A stretch of 64,000 nucleotides of DNA. Origin: Cherax quadricarinatus (taxonomy: Eukaryota > Arthropoda > Malacostraca > Decapoda > Parastacidae). Positions 20,463 to 33,194 of this stretch are shown here, in pieces. Below the pieces are notes generated by a model. The model did not search any database and was not told where the DNA came from. It saw only the letters and a program-made list of their open reading frames with translations. How positions within the stretch are numbered: the stretch's first letter is position 1; the number at the start of each line of letters is the position of its first letter. Location of the stretch: positions 38,651,011 through 38,715,010 of the forward strand of contig NC_091298.1 in NCBI RefSeq assembly GCF_038502225.1. The letters are read 5' to 3'. The translations under genes and the position numbers were made by a program.

Positions 20463-23432
20463 TATAAGAACATAAGAACATAAGAACGAAGGAACACTGC
20501 AGCAGGCCTACTGGCCCATGCGAGGCAGGTCCAAGTCTCCTACCGGCTTAAGCCAATGCACCCAACCTAGTCAGGTCAGATCACCTTGACTTAACGGAGG
20601 AACACGGCAACTGACCTGGTAGCACAAGCTAATCACGTCCAACTCACACCCACCCACACCCACTCATGTATTTATCCAACCTATTTTTAAAGCTACACAA
20701 CGTTCTGGCCTCTATAACTGTACTTGGGAGTTTGTTCCACTCATCCACAACTCTATTACCAAACCAGTACTTTCCTATATCCTTCCTGAATCTGAATTTT
20801 TCTAACTTAAAACCATTGCTGCCAGTCCTCTCTAGGCTAGATATTTTCAACACACTATTTATATCCCCTTTATTTATTCCTGTTTTCCATTTATACACCT
20901 CAATCATATCCCCCCTAATTCTACGTCTTTCTAAAGAGTGCAGATTCAGGGCCCTCAGTCTATCCTCATAGGGAAGGCTTCTGATACATGGGATCAACTT
21001 TGTCATCCTCCTTTGTACATTTTACAGAGCATTTATATCCATTCTGTAATACGGTGACCAAAACTGTGCAGCATAATCTAAATGAGACCTAACCAAGGAT
21101 GTATAGAGTTGAAGAACAACCTGAGGACTCCTATTATTTATGCTTCTTGATATGAAGCCAAGGATTCTATTAGCTTTAGTGCGAACACTTATGCACTGTT
21201 GTCTTGGTTATAGATTACTGCTAACAAGAACTCCTAAATCTTTTTCGCAATCCGTAATATTAAGATCTACATTATTTAATTTATATGTGGCATGGTTATT
21301 GTCTTGTCCAACATTTAGAACTTTGCATTTGTCTATATTAAACTGCATCTGCCACCTCTCCGACCACTGCATCAGTCTACTCAAATCTTCCTGGAGTGCT
21401 CAAATGTCCTCGTCAGAATGAATTCGACGGCCTATTTTGGTGTCATCGGCAAACTTGCTGATGTCACTCTTTATGCCCTCATCTATGTCGTTTATGTAGA
21501 TTGTGAACAGCAGAGGGCCCAACACTGACCCCTGTGGAACACCGCTGGTGACGCTTCCCAACTCTGATTTCTCCCCATTTATGCAAACTCTCTGCTGCCT
21601 ATTTGTCAACCATGCCTCTATCCAGGAAAAAAATTCTCCTCCTATTCCATGTGCCTTAATTTTCCTCAATAGTCTCTGATGTGGGACCCTGTCAAAAGCC
21701 TTACTGAAGTCCATATACACAATATCATATTCATTACCATGATCTACCTCCTTAAATACCTTAGTGAAAAAAGTTAATAAATTCGTAAGGCAGGAACACC
21801 CCTTCGTAAAACCATGCTGAGATTCGTTAATTAATTTATGCTTTTCAAGGTTGCTACGAACTGCCTCGGCAATTATTGATTCCATAAATTTTCCCACTAT
21901 GGAGGTTAGGCTTATTGGTCTATAGTTCGAAGCTAAGGACCTGTCACCTGCTTTGAAAATAGGTATCACATTTGCCATTTTCCACTTATCTGGCACCATG
22001 CCAGTTTGTAGTGATATGTTGAAAAGATTAGCCAAAGGTTTGCTAAGCTCCTCTTTACATTCCTTTAGAACCCTTGCATACAGTTTATCAGGGACTGGGG
22101 ATTTGTTAGGTTTTAGTTTATCTATTTGCCTAAGGACCATGTCACTTGTGGCCCTAATCGTGCACAGTTTATTATCGTCCTGTTCCACATAATTTATCAT
22201 TTCTGGAATATCGCTGGTATCCTCCTGTGTAAAAACTGAGAGGAAGTATGTGTTAAAACTTCTACACATTTCCTTATCACTGTCAGTGAGCTGACCCGAG
22301 GAACTTTTGAGTGGGTCTATCTTGTCCCTGATCTTACTTCTGTATACCTGAAAGAATCCTTTTGGGTTAGTCTTCGATTCTCTTGCAACCTTAACCTCAT
22401 AATCTCTTTTTGCTTTTCTAATTCCTTTTTTTATTTCTCTCTTTAACTGAATATATCGATTTCTTAATTGCCCCTCTCCTCTTTTGATTTGCCTATATAC
22501 GCCTCAATTTTGTCCAATTAGATATTTTAATCTATTGTTCATCCATTTAGGATCATTTTTGTTTGATCTGATTTCCCTATTTGGAACATAATTTGACTGA
22601 GCAGCTAGAACTATGCCCTGGAAAGCGTCATATCGGCAACCATCACCACCTACCTGACCCTTAGTCAGGTCATTCCAGTTTAGCCCACCTAAGTAATTTT
22701 TCAGTCCTATGAAATCAGCCAAGTGAAAGTCAGGGACGGAGACTTGATTGCCATTATTAGGGGAATTCCATGATATATTAAAACTGAGTGATTTGTGATC
22801 ACTTTCCCCAAGCTCATCATTAACCTCGAGATTATTAATTAGTGTTTCTCTACTGGGAAGAACCAAATCAAGGAGGTTATTTCCCCTAGTTGGCTCTGTC
22901 ACAAACTGTTTTAAAAAACAATCCTGGATCGTATCAAGAAAGTCAACTGACTCTAAATTTCCTGTCAAATTGCTCCAGTCAATCTGTCTATAGTTGAAAT
23001 CTCCCATTAGCACAACATTTTCGTATGTAGATGCCTTACGAATTTCGTCACATAGAAGTTTACTGCACTCCCTATCAAGATTTGGGGCCCTGTAAATCAA
23101 ACCCAAAATTAGTTTTTCTCGGCCCTCGGGAAGCTGTAACCAAACAGATTGAGTGGCTGACGCTTCTAATTTAATATCTTGTCTAACACAACAATTTAAA
23201 TTGTCTCTGACATACATCGCTACTCCACCACCTTTCCTGTTGACCCTGTCAATGTGGAATAATCTATAGCCTTGTACGTGGCATTCAGAGGGCATCTCTC
23301 TATCTTTCAGATTGAGCCAGGTCTCTGTTATAACAATAATATCTATGTTTCCCGCACTTGCAATTAATCTTAGCTCATCTATCTTATTTCTTACACTCCT
23401 GCTATTAGTATAGTAAACCTTAAGGGAGATAA
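20463..23432 (-). mobile_element. CR1-like LINE, copy 2, inserted into PLE family C
   Basis: A ~2.97-kb minus-strand insertion. PLE sequence stops at GGTTTATATA (20462) and resumes at AAATTAGATTCATTTATAAT (23433). The uninterrupted order is confirmed by the PLE at about 42015-42045 (GGTTTATATAAATTGGATTC). The 3' end shows the (GTTCTTAT)n octamer repeat characteristic of CR1. The 5' end is truncated at the beginning of ORF2 (SLKVYYTNSRS). Confidence 0.85.
20644..23432 (-). pseudogene. CR1 ORF2: AP endonuclease plus reverse transcriptase, single frame with four premature stops
   Basis: Domains in order on the minus strand. Endonuclease: ITETWLNLKDREMPSEC, NRKGGGVAMYVRDNL, VVLMGDFNYRQIDWSNLTG and ELGESDHKSLSFNISW (to 22507). 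RT: IPIFKAGDRSLASNYRPISL, NESQHGFTKGCSCLTNLLTF, DFSKAFDRVPHQRLL, SGVPQGSVLGPLLFTIYIND and FADDTKIGRR (22269-21403). C-terminus: YEDRLRALNLHSLERRRIRG and GNRVVDEWNKLPSTVIEA, ending CGWV at 20647. All pieces share one frame, interrupted at 22504, 21400, 21208 and 21022. Comparison with copy 3 suggests AGA to TGA twice, AAA to TAA and GAA to TAA. All main catalytic motifs remain, so it is relatively young, and dead through point mutations. Confidence 0.85.
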
Positions 23433-23992
<560 letters not shown>

Positions 23993-23994
23993 TG

Positions 23995-24120
<126 letters not shown>

Positions 24121-24497
24121 AATTTTCGGTTGAACAATGTATTCCATTTCTTTTTTTTTTTTTTTGCCACTTTCCATTCTTTTACTATGTATGAAATTCT
24201 CTTCTCTCCTCGCATTTCGACCCACATATTCCATTATATACTTAGTTGAATAACTTTCCAGTTTTTTTTCCTCTGCCCTACATTCAGGAATTCTCTCATC
24301 CTTTTAAAGTTTTTTATTCTGAAGTTATGTTTCTCTTGTCTCTACCTGCTATTTTTCCATATATATTTAATTGTACAAAATATTTGAAGTTCAATATTTC
24401 ATGGTCGCTAACACCTAGCACCTAGGTGTATAATCTGTTTCACCAATGTCTAATGTACTTGTGGTACATATTAACCACCTAGATAATAATAGTTATG

Positions 24498-24673
24498 TAG
24501 ATGAACAATTAAGAGAACCGACGAGTTGATAAATTAGAGTCCTGTGCAACACTTGAATATCTTTAATGAGGAAACGTTTCGCCACACAGTGGCTTCCACT
24601 TCCTATATAAAGATACCCAAGAGTTGCACATGTGTCTAATTTATCAACGTGTCGATTCTCTGAACCATTCATC
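24498..24673. mobile_element. Inverted PLE-terminus unit, family D (degraded)
   Basis: TAGATGAACAATTAAGAGAA at 24498 is the approximate reverse complement of the sequence ending at 24673. Inside, GATAAATTAGAG and GTGCAACACTTG recur inverted as CTAATTTATC and GAGTTGCAC. The minus strand at 24570-24605 has GCCAC-TGT-GTGGC followed by GAAACGTTTCC, the family-D hairpin, while its upstream box has decayed. The right arm lacks the hairpin. No target duplication was found. Confidence 0.5.
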
Positions 24674-24899
24674 TACAATCCTGTCAGACACCGCAACTCC
24701 TTGGGATCTTAATTCTTGGGAATTCTTCGCTTGCTAATCCTTGGGCACGACCCCAATCCATCAGTGTCTACAGTATATAAGCTACTTCTTCCCACATATG
24801 CTGTATTCTTTTCAAGATTGATGGACTGATTACATCGACTCAAGGCTGAAGGACTGATTACCTCAAACTCCTCCTGTTGTTCACCATCCTCCTTTATAT

Positions 24900-24934
24900 G
24901 GACTGATAAAGCCACAGTGTGGCTAAACGTCTCC
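24900..24934 (+). ncRNA. Near-canonical hammerhead-like motif, PLE family D
   Basis: Reads GGA / CTGATAA / A / GCCAC-AGT-GTGGC / TAAAC / GTC / TCC. Stem I is GGA with TCC, stem II is 5 bp, stem III is a 2-bp A-U/C-G without loop, and cleavage would fall after C24931. Only two core positions differ from the consensus: CUGAUGA is CUGAUAA, and GAAA is UAAA. Those positions are G8 and G12, both catalytic in the known fold, so this copy is probably inactive. Downstream sequence CTCATTAAAGATGCTCAAG matches the inverted unit at 24498. Confidence 0.55.
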
Positions 24935-24972
24935 TCATTAAAGATGCTCAAGTGTTGCACATGTATCTAATT

Positions 24973-27524
24973 TATCATAATAATAGTTGTCCAAATTGGC
25001 AGTTTCCACTGTGATTCTCAATTCTTCCCGTCTCATTTTTGTTGTTGAAATCTTTCTTGAATAGTGGCCTTGCTCTTGCTCTGTTGGTTCTCTTTGGCTT
25101 TTACATATGAATAATTTTTTTATGTTGTCTCTAACCGTTAAACTGCCACTGACATAAATTTACCTCAACCCCAACGCCAATATTGTCGCGCCTCCAAAAT
25201 GGTTCCGATATGTCTGGTTAGGACTACATCAGAGAAAACAGATCTTTGCCGTAGGCGTATAAAATATAATGTTATGTACAGGGCATTGTGGGAGCCAATA
25301 ATAGCCATTTGCATTTGTTTAAACAGGATTACTGTTTTCCTTTGTTTACCAGGTAGACTCCAGGCAGCCTGACTGAGCAATAAGTATAAGTGAAATGCGA
25401 TATGAAAACATATATATAGGTAAAAAACCTAGATCCATAAAATATAATCAGGAAATTTTGAAAAAAATCACAGAGAAAATTAAAACACAACGACTTCCTC
25501 CACAGGACAAACACTAAATTTGCCATAAAACGAGCACAAACGTCACCTTCAGATTTTTATATCTCCATTAGTAAAAATTAGATATTACTCAGTATTGTCT
25601 TCCTACACTATTATGTTGGACTCTCCTGCAGTTCTTGGTCTCTTACTGTTTGGTGGTGGATTGTACGTCACTGCTACTTCTGTGTCCCCTATACATTAAA
25701 CTGATTCATTTTTGTTCATGATTCTCTTCTATTCATTACTCCACTGATTTTTTTTATTAGTTGTGTAACTACTCCACCCTCTCCTGTCTCTTCTTTCTTT
25801 CTTATTACATAATGTCACGATAGTCGCAAGTGAAGAGAAAATATTGTTTCCTATGCGTCCTGATAACTGCCTGTATTTTCATTAGTGCTTAAGAATAATC
25901 CCAACTTAATTTTGATTATAATAATAATCAACTATGGACAAAGTTCCATCAATAAACGCAGTCCTCTGGATATCATCAGCTTAATTTCATTCACTGAATT
26001 CAAAATTACTTAAAATAGTATGAAGGAAATGTTTAATTTAATAAAATCAATGACCAGGGACTGGTATAACAAACGGATTGTATCAGGAAAATTTATCCAT
26101 TCAGGAAATGTCTGATATTTAAGGTGTTCTCACAAAATATATTAATATTAATGTGACGTTCAATACAACATAACACAATATTTGTCACAATGTGCAAACA
26201 TTAAAAGAAAAAAAAAGAATAATTATAGTGAATATAACAAATATTCATACATGAAAGTAGAAAAAGTGTAGTATGGTACATGACAATAAGAAAAATAAAC
26301 TGAGCTAAATTACAGTCAAATATATTATGTTTACAGAAACATTTTTTAATTAACATTAGACACAGATCAACAATATGGCCCACGTCAATTTATCTATAGA
26401 CACGAAAACAGTGTCTAATCTCCCTATGGAGTTTAATAACATTCTTACCCTTGAGGTAATACAAAACATAAAAGCCCTAACTAGATACATTATGTTTAGA
26501 ATCACCCATGAGGAGGTCTATTAAAACTGAGTGAATTAATAACTGTACTGACAGGTGGCTAAAAGAAACTATTAGCCCACAATAAACACATATTAAATTA
26601 ATAAATAAATCTGATGCGTTGTTCTATGTTCCAGAAACAAACATCATTTCCTAAACACGAAATTTTTCAATAATTCACTGCTATGCCAAAGCATGGATAG
26701 CCAATAAACAATCAAGAAAGTGAAATAATATGCATGAAATTTTTGGCTGTTTGTACTGAAGAGCAACTTGAGCCACCGACTAGAGCCAGACGCCACCTCA
26801 AGTGCACTGCTCCCACAACTTGCTTATTTGAAACTGGATATTTCCTCTCTCATCTTGACAAACCTATATGTTATAGCAGCAACACAAGGCTAACCTAAAG
26901 TCAAAGTGAAGCTTTGTTGGAGGAAATCAAATCAGTATTAAAAGATTGAAGAGGCATTCTCCAGCAATTGCACAGAAATAAACATAGCCTGCATCCACAT
27001 AGCCCCCCGTACCCTCCCCCCACAAAAAAGAAATGTTCCATTTATAAAACAGGCCTTAATTAAAGACTGATGCTGTTTAGAATAAGTTTTTTATAATCAG
27101 GAAAATTGCTACACCGTCAAGGGTCGTATATTGCATGGAGAATGGGAGGCATTCAGATTCGATCCAAGGAAGGGAAAGATAAGTCTAGTTTCTTTGATCA
27201 AGATCCACTCATCAGCATCAAGTCAATGTATTGTATAAGAATTTTGAAGGAGAGGAGCTTCTATCAGCTGGAGGTGGCGAAGCCATGCAGAGAGTTATAT
27301 ATTGGCGATGATGGTTCTTAACCTGACTCTACTTGCCTTCTTTCTGCTTTAGGAATTATATTTTGCAAACTGTATATAGGAAGCTTCCCACCACAATTTA
27401 AAGATCTAGAAGGTTTGCAGTGTTCAGGTCCACGAGTAGGGATGACACATATAAGACAATTCAGAGGAATGTCCCTAACACCAGCACATAATTCGTAGTT
27501 GGGAGATTTCGTAAGTACATTGCC
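24973..27524. other. Unassigned A/T-rich sequence
   Basis: No recognisable gene or repeat. A short frame at 27106-27321 (GKDKSSFFDQDPLISIKSMY) has ordinary amino acid composition but no recognised motif and no splice context I can support. This is one of the two longest stretches without obvious transposon content and a possible place for host introns. Confidence 0.3.
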
Positions 27525-27727
27525 ATCCTTCCCCTTTTCTTCTTCCTCTTTAGTTTCCTACTCTTATTTTTCCTCCTCTTCTTCCCTTTTTTCCTTGTCT
27601 TCTTCCAATGCTTCTTAATCTTTCTTATCTAATTCATTTTGCCTCCTCCTGCTCTCCTCTTTTCCTCTTCTTTCTTTCTCTTCTTCCCCTTCCTCCTCCT
27701 CCTCCTCTTCCTCCTCTTCCCTCCTCA
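27525..27727. repeat. Polypyrimidine (CTT/CCT)n tract, left half
   Basis: About 200 bp of almost pure C/T on the plus strand. The same type of sequence resumes at 31263 after a CR1 insertion. Confidence 0.85.
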
Positions 27728-27763
27728 GGTCAGGCAGAGGGTGTCTCCCAGGAGCTGGTGTAG

Positions 27764-28170
27764 ATGACAGACAACAAGTTGGATAATATTATGTCAGGCA
27801 ATGGGAACAAGCCCATTATCTGTCTTAGTGCTGGTGGAAATGACTTTGGGAATGGCAGGAGACAGGAGCTGCTGGATAAGTATACGTCAGCCATAGATGC
27901 AGTCAGGTCTATGGGATGGATCCCTATCATATGTAGCATGTTCCCTAGAAAGGGAGTGGGCAATGAATGGCTGTCTAGGGCAATTAGTATAAATTGCTGA
28001 CTAGATAGGTACTGCCAGGACCTTGCAATCCCATTCACTGATAACTGGGACATATTATATGGCAAGCATGATATGTATGCAAAGGATGGGGTTCATCTCT
28101 CTGGGGCTGGAGTGGTTGCATTAGCCAATTCGATTGATGGAGGTCATTGATGACTTGTCTAGGACTTTAA
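27764..28170 (+). pseudogene. CR1 ORF1 esterase-like domain (partial)
   Basis: Reads NKLDNIMSGNGNKPIICLSA, GGNDFGNGRRQELLDKYTSA (block III GGND) and FPRKGVGNEWLSRAISIN, then an in-frame stop in NC*LDRYC. It continues with MYAKDGVHLSGAGVVALANS (block V, D-G-V-H) to about 28135. The N-terminus and GDS block I are missing through 5' truncation. Confidence 0.75.
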
Positions 28171-28299
28171 ACTGATAGATTATAGAGGTATGGGTGTCTG
28201 TGACAAACAATCAGGCTGCAGTATTTTTAAAAGACAATATTCAAAATAAAGTTGCTAGTAAAGGCAAATCAATTGTTCAACAAACAAATAGGGATAGTA

Positions 28300-31093
28300 G
28301 AGGGCAACGAGTGACTAGCTTCCTTAAGGTTTACTATACAAATAGTAGGAGTCCAAGAAATAAGATAGATGAGCTAAGATTACTTGCAAGTGCAGGTAAT
28401 ATAGATATTAGTGCTATAGCAGAGACCTGGTTCAACTTGAAAGATAGAGAAATTCCCTCTGAATGCAACACACCGGGTTATAAACTATTCCATACTGACA
28501 GGGTCAACAGGAAGGGTGGTGGAGTGGCGATGTATGTCAGTGATAATTTAAATTGTTGTGTTAGACAAGATATAAGATTAGAAACATTGGACACAGAATC
28601 TGTTTGGCTACAGTTTCTCGAGGGTCGTGAAAAGTTAATTTTTGGTGTGATTTATAGGCCCCCCATAGCAGTAACCTGCTATGGGACGAAATTCCTAAGG
28701 TATCTAGATATGAAAATGTTGTGTTATTGGGAGATTTTAACTATAGACAAATTGATTGGAACAATGTGACAGGAAATTTCGAGTCTAGTGACTTTCTTGA
28801 TACGGTTCAGAATTGCTTTTTAAAACAGTTTTTGACAGAACCAACTAGAGCAAACAATCTACTTGACTTGGTTCTTGCCAGCAAAGAATCACTAGTTAAT
28901 AATCTTGAGGTTAATGTTGAGCTTGGGAAAAGTGATCACAAATCACTTAGTTTCAATATATCATGGAGTTACCCGGATAACTACAATCAAATCTGTGTCT
29001 CAGACTTTCGCTTGGCCGATTTCATGGGACTGAAAAATTACCTGGGTGAGCTAAATTGGGATGTCCTGACTATGGGTCAGGTTGGTGGTGTTGCCTGCCA
29101 ATGTGACGTTTTTCAGAGAATAGTTCTAGCTGCCCAGAAAACTTTTGTTCCGAGTAGGGAAATTAGATCTAACAAAAATGATCCCAAATGGATGAACAAT
29201 AGATTAAAACATCTCATTGGTCAAAAGAGAGGCATATATAGGCGTATCAAAAGAGGGGAGGGGCAATTAAGAAATCAATGCATTTAATTAAATAGAGAAA
29301 TAAAATAAGGGAAACAGAAAAGCAAAAAGGGATTATGAGGCTAAGGTCGCAAGGGATTCGAAGACTAACCCAAAAGGGGTCTTTCAGGTATACAGAAGTA
29401 AAATTAGGGACAAGATAGGCCCACTTAAGAGTAACTCAGGTCAGATCACTGACAGTGATAAGGATATATGTGAACTTTTAAATCCTTTCTTCCTCTCAGT
29501 GTTTACTCAGGAAGATACTAACGAAATTCCAGAAATAATAAATTATGTAGAACAGGACGATAATAAACTATGCACGATTGCGGTAACTAGTGACATGGTC
29601 CTCAGACAAATAGAGAAATTAAAAGCTAACAAATCCCCAGGCCCTGATGAACTGTTTGTAAGGGTGCTAAAGGAATGTAAAGAAGAACTTAGCATATCCT
29701 TGGCTAATCTTTTCTACATATCACTACAAACCGGCATAGTGCCTGACAAGTGGAAAATGGTAAATGTAATACCTGTTTACAAGGCAGGTGACAGGTCCTT
29801 AGCTTCGAACTATAGACCAATAAGCCTTACCTCCATAGTGGGAAAATTTATGTAATCAATAATTTCCGAAGCAATTCGTAGCTATCTCAAAAGGCATAAA
29901 TTGATTAATGAATCCCAGCACGGTTTTACAAAGGGGCGTTCCTGTCTTACGAATTTACTAACTTTCTTCACTAAGGTATTTGAAGAGGTAGATCATGGTA
30001 TTGAATATGATATTGTGTATATAGACTTCAGTAAGGCTATCGATAGAGTTCCACATCAGAGGCTCTTGAGGAAACTTAAGGAACACGGAATAGGGGGAAA
30101 ACATTTTTCCTGGGTTGAGGCATGGTTGACGAATAGGCAGCAGAGAGTTTGCATAAATGGGGAGAAATCAGAATGGAGGAACGTCACAAGCCGTGTTCCT
30201 CAGGGGTCAGTGTTGGGCTCCTTGTTGTTCACAATCTATATAAACGACATAGATGAGGGAATAAATAGTGGCATAAGCAAATTTGCTGATGACACCAAAA
30301 TAGGCCGTCCAATTCATTCTAATGAGGATATTAGAACACTCCAGGATGATTTGAATAGACTGATGCAATGGTCGGAGAAGTAGCAGATGCAGTTTAATAT
30401 AGACAAATGAAAAGTTCTAAATGTTGGACAAGAAAATAACCATGCCACATATAAACTAAATAATGTAGATCTTAATATTACTGATTGCGAAAAGGATTTA
30501 GGAGTTCTGGTTAACAGTAATCTAAAACCAAGACAACAGTGCATTAGTGTTCGCAATAAAGCTAACAGAATTCTTGGCTTCATAGCGAGAAGTATAAATA
30601 ATAAAAGTCCTGAGGTTGTTCTTCAGCTCTACATATCTTTGGTTAGGCCTCATTTAGATTATGCTGCACAGTTTTGGTTACCGTATTACAGAATGTATAT
30701 TAATGCACTGGAAAATGTACAGAGGAAGATGACAAAGATGATCCCATGTATCAGAAATCTTCCCTATGAGGATAGTCTGAGAGCCCTGAATCTGCACTCT
30801 CTAGAAAGGCGTAGAATTAGGGAGGATATGATTGAGGTGTGTAAATGGAAATCAGGAATTAGTAAAGAGGATGTAAATAGCGAGCTAAAAATATCTAACA
30901 TAGACAGGACTCGCAGCAATGGTTTTAAATTGGAAAAATTCAGATTCAGGAAGGATATAGAAAAGCACTGGTTTGGTAATAGAGTCGTGGATGAGTGGAA
31001 GAAACTCCCGGGTACCGTCATAGACGCTAAGACGTTGTGTAGATTTAAAAATAAGTTGGATAAATACATGAGTGGTTGTGGGTGGGTATGAGT
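28300..31093 (+). pseudogene. CR1 ORF2: AP endonuclease and reverse transcriptase, frameshifted
   Basis: Endonuclease: NSRSPRNKIDELRLLASAGN, IAETWFNLKDREIPSEC, KGGGVAMYVSDNLNCC and FGVIYRPP. After a frame change near 28660: VLLGDFNYRQIDWNNVTG and ELGKSDHKSLSFNIS (28721-29287). After another change near 29290 come RT motifs KANKSPGPDELFVRVLKE, YKAGDRSLASNYRPISLTS (stop at 29853), NESQHGFTKGRSCLTNLLTF, DFSKAIDRVPHQRLL, VPQGSVLGSLLFTIYIND and FADDTKIGRP (to a stop at 30381). The C-terminal domain at 30639-31091 ends SGCGWV. Catalytic boxes are present, but at least two frameshifts and several stops disable it. Confidence 0.85.
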
Positions 31094-31262
31094 TGGACCT
31101 GACTAGCTTGTGCTACTAGGTCGGATGCAGTGCTCCTCCCTTAAGTGACGTGTCTGACCTCACTAGGTCAAGGCATTGGCTTAAGCCGATGGGAAAAATG
31201 GAGCTGCCTCCCATAGGCCGGTAGGCCTCTTGCGAAGTACCTTCTTTCTTATGTTCTTATGT

Positions 31263-31690
31263 TATTTTTCTTCTTTTCTTCCTCTTTTTCTCTTCGTCTT
31301 TCTTCCACACTTAACTTTCCCCTTTCTCCCTCCTGATCTTCTTCATCATTCACTTCCCTTCCTCTTAATCCTCCTCTTTATATTCTAACTTCCTTTTCCT
31401 CTTCTCCTTCCGTCCTCCTTGTCCTTCTTTCCCTGCTCCCTCTCATCTTCTTCCTACGTTTACCCTACTTCTCGCCCTTTTCCTCCTCACCCTTCTCCTC
31501 TTCCTCTTTCCATTCCTGGTTCCCTTCTTCGTTATTCTCTTCCTTCTAATCTTCCTCTTTCTCCTCCCCTCGTTTTCCTCCTCCTCATCTTCATCCTCGT
31601 CCTACCCTTCATCCTTCTACTTTTCTCCTCCTCCTCTTGCTTGTTCTTATTTTTCCTCCTGCTTCTTCTTTTTTGTAACTTACCTTTCTA
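31263..31690. repeat. Polypyrimidine tract, right half
   Basis: About 430 bp of C/T-rich sequence continuing the tract at 27525-27727. The frame at 31419-31703 is a low-complexity S/P/L/F run and not a gene. Confidence 0.85.
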
Positions 31691-33194
31691 TTTTTTTATA
31701 TAGATTACAGAACTCATATAACATCTTAGCGCACAGAAGACAAATATTTCCCTGCACTGCTACGAGGGTTTACGCTACATCCAGCTCCCTCACCTTCTCT
31801 GAGATATTGATAAATCGAGCCGCTGCCTTTCACAATGATTGACAGAACACCAAAGAAGTGTTTACCTCGGTGAGCAGAGCAACGATTTCTCCTGACACTC
31901 TTGTAAAACTCCATCTATTCAAGCTAAGCTCGGTTTATATTATGACTGAGGACGGGAAAAAGACATTGACACTAAATTAGGAATGCTAGTTTTATGGTAA
32001 ATTCGTTTCGTATATTGCATTTACTGGTGCTAATGCATATTATATTTTTTAAATTACTATGTTGCGTTATCATACTTCGGGCTAATTTTACCTAACTTAA
32101 AGTTGTGTAAGTTGAGAAATCAAATCAAGTTAATAAAGTTCAAAACCAATGTGAAGGTATGAAAATCAGGTTATTTAGAAACTAGCACCATTATTTATAC
32201 ATCTTTGTACCTGTGAAGGAAATGCTTTGATTCTGGTGAAGGATTAAACCAGGGAATCGGTGCTTCTCTCATTTACACAGTATTTCTCACTGAAGCGTCA
32301 CAAACGCTGCTGTGTTGAATCAGTCGATTAACTTTTTTTTTTAATTTTAATCCTGACTTTGTGTCCCTCTGACAGTATTTTGTCAAATACTGCTGTCACC
32401 AGATAAAACGCTGAGTTAACCCAACCTTGCTGTCTGTTTATGCAACGCTGCCTTTACTTTACTTCTGCTTTTCTAAATATTGCTTATGGCTTCCTGATAA
32501 TGATTCAGGGTGGATTTGAAACATCGAAGTAAATACGATAGGCGTACAGCCTTTAAAAAAAATAGTGAGGATTAAAAATGATGTTAAATGTCAAGCAAGG
32601 CAGGAAAAATATACGTGTACAGCCATAAATAAGAGTAAAGCTCTTAAGATAAAGAAATAAAATATTACACGAGTAGAACGTATAATTATAGGTTTGATGG
32701 AAGCAGCTAGTCAAGTGATTTCTCCACTGGTTGGAGAGTCACACATCACCTCCCACCGGGTGAAAAGAGGGGAGGGAGGATAGCTGAAGCTAGACACCAC
32801 GTGCCTTAACTAGCAGACTGCCAACAAACACCCATCACCATACATTCATAATTTTCATACTCCTATCTGTAACTTTTCCCTCACACAGTACTTACACACT
32901 TTGCAATACAACACGAATGCAAAGCTTATGCCATGTAATTGGAAGACGTTTCACCAAATGAGGTATTTTTTCAATCGACCACAGATAATAGATGTACGTA
33001 GAATATATTGAAGAAAGATATGAGGTGAGCTAGGTTGGGTCACTGCCTTGATCACTGTATCTGACATAGTATTCCAATGTCAGGAAATTTTTACCATCTC
33101 TGGAGTACTCGCTAAACTGATTCTCTGTCACTACACACTGCACGAGCAGTTGATGCAGACCTGACCTGACCCTGCCTACTGAAACTCAACTGAC
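31691..33194. other. Unassigned sequence with one hammerhead-like PLE scrap
   Basis: No gene recognised. At 32940-32985 the minus strand reads ATTGAAAAAAT, ACC-TCATTT-GGT, then GAAACGTCTTCC. That is the same order of box, short hairpin and GAAACGT as the PLE ends elsewhere, with a different stem. Support is limited by the 3-bp stem. Confidence 0.3.

Larger units (their letters stand above)
27728..31262 (+). mobile_element. CR1-like LINE, copy 3, inserted in a polypyrimidine tract
   Basis: A plus-strand copy of about 3.5 kb, 5' truncated inside ORF1 and ending with TTCTTATGTTCTTATGTTA, the octamer tail. Contents: ORF1 esterase C-terminal half, ORF2 endonuclease, RT and C-terminus. Polypyrimidine sequence lies on both sides. 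Confidence 0.85.

Noticed and set aside
24700..24960. Frame over the family-D PLE 3' region
   Set aside because: No motif; it overlaps non-coding PLE end sequence.
27106..27321. Candidate host exon (GKDKSSFFDQDPLISIKSMY)
   Set aside because: No recognised domain and no supporting neighbouring exon; kept only as a remark in the unassigned region.
31419..31703. Ser/Pro/Leu/Phe-rich frame
   Set aside because: Product of the polypyrimidine tract; no domain.
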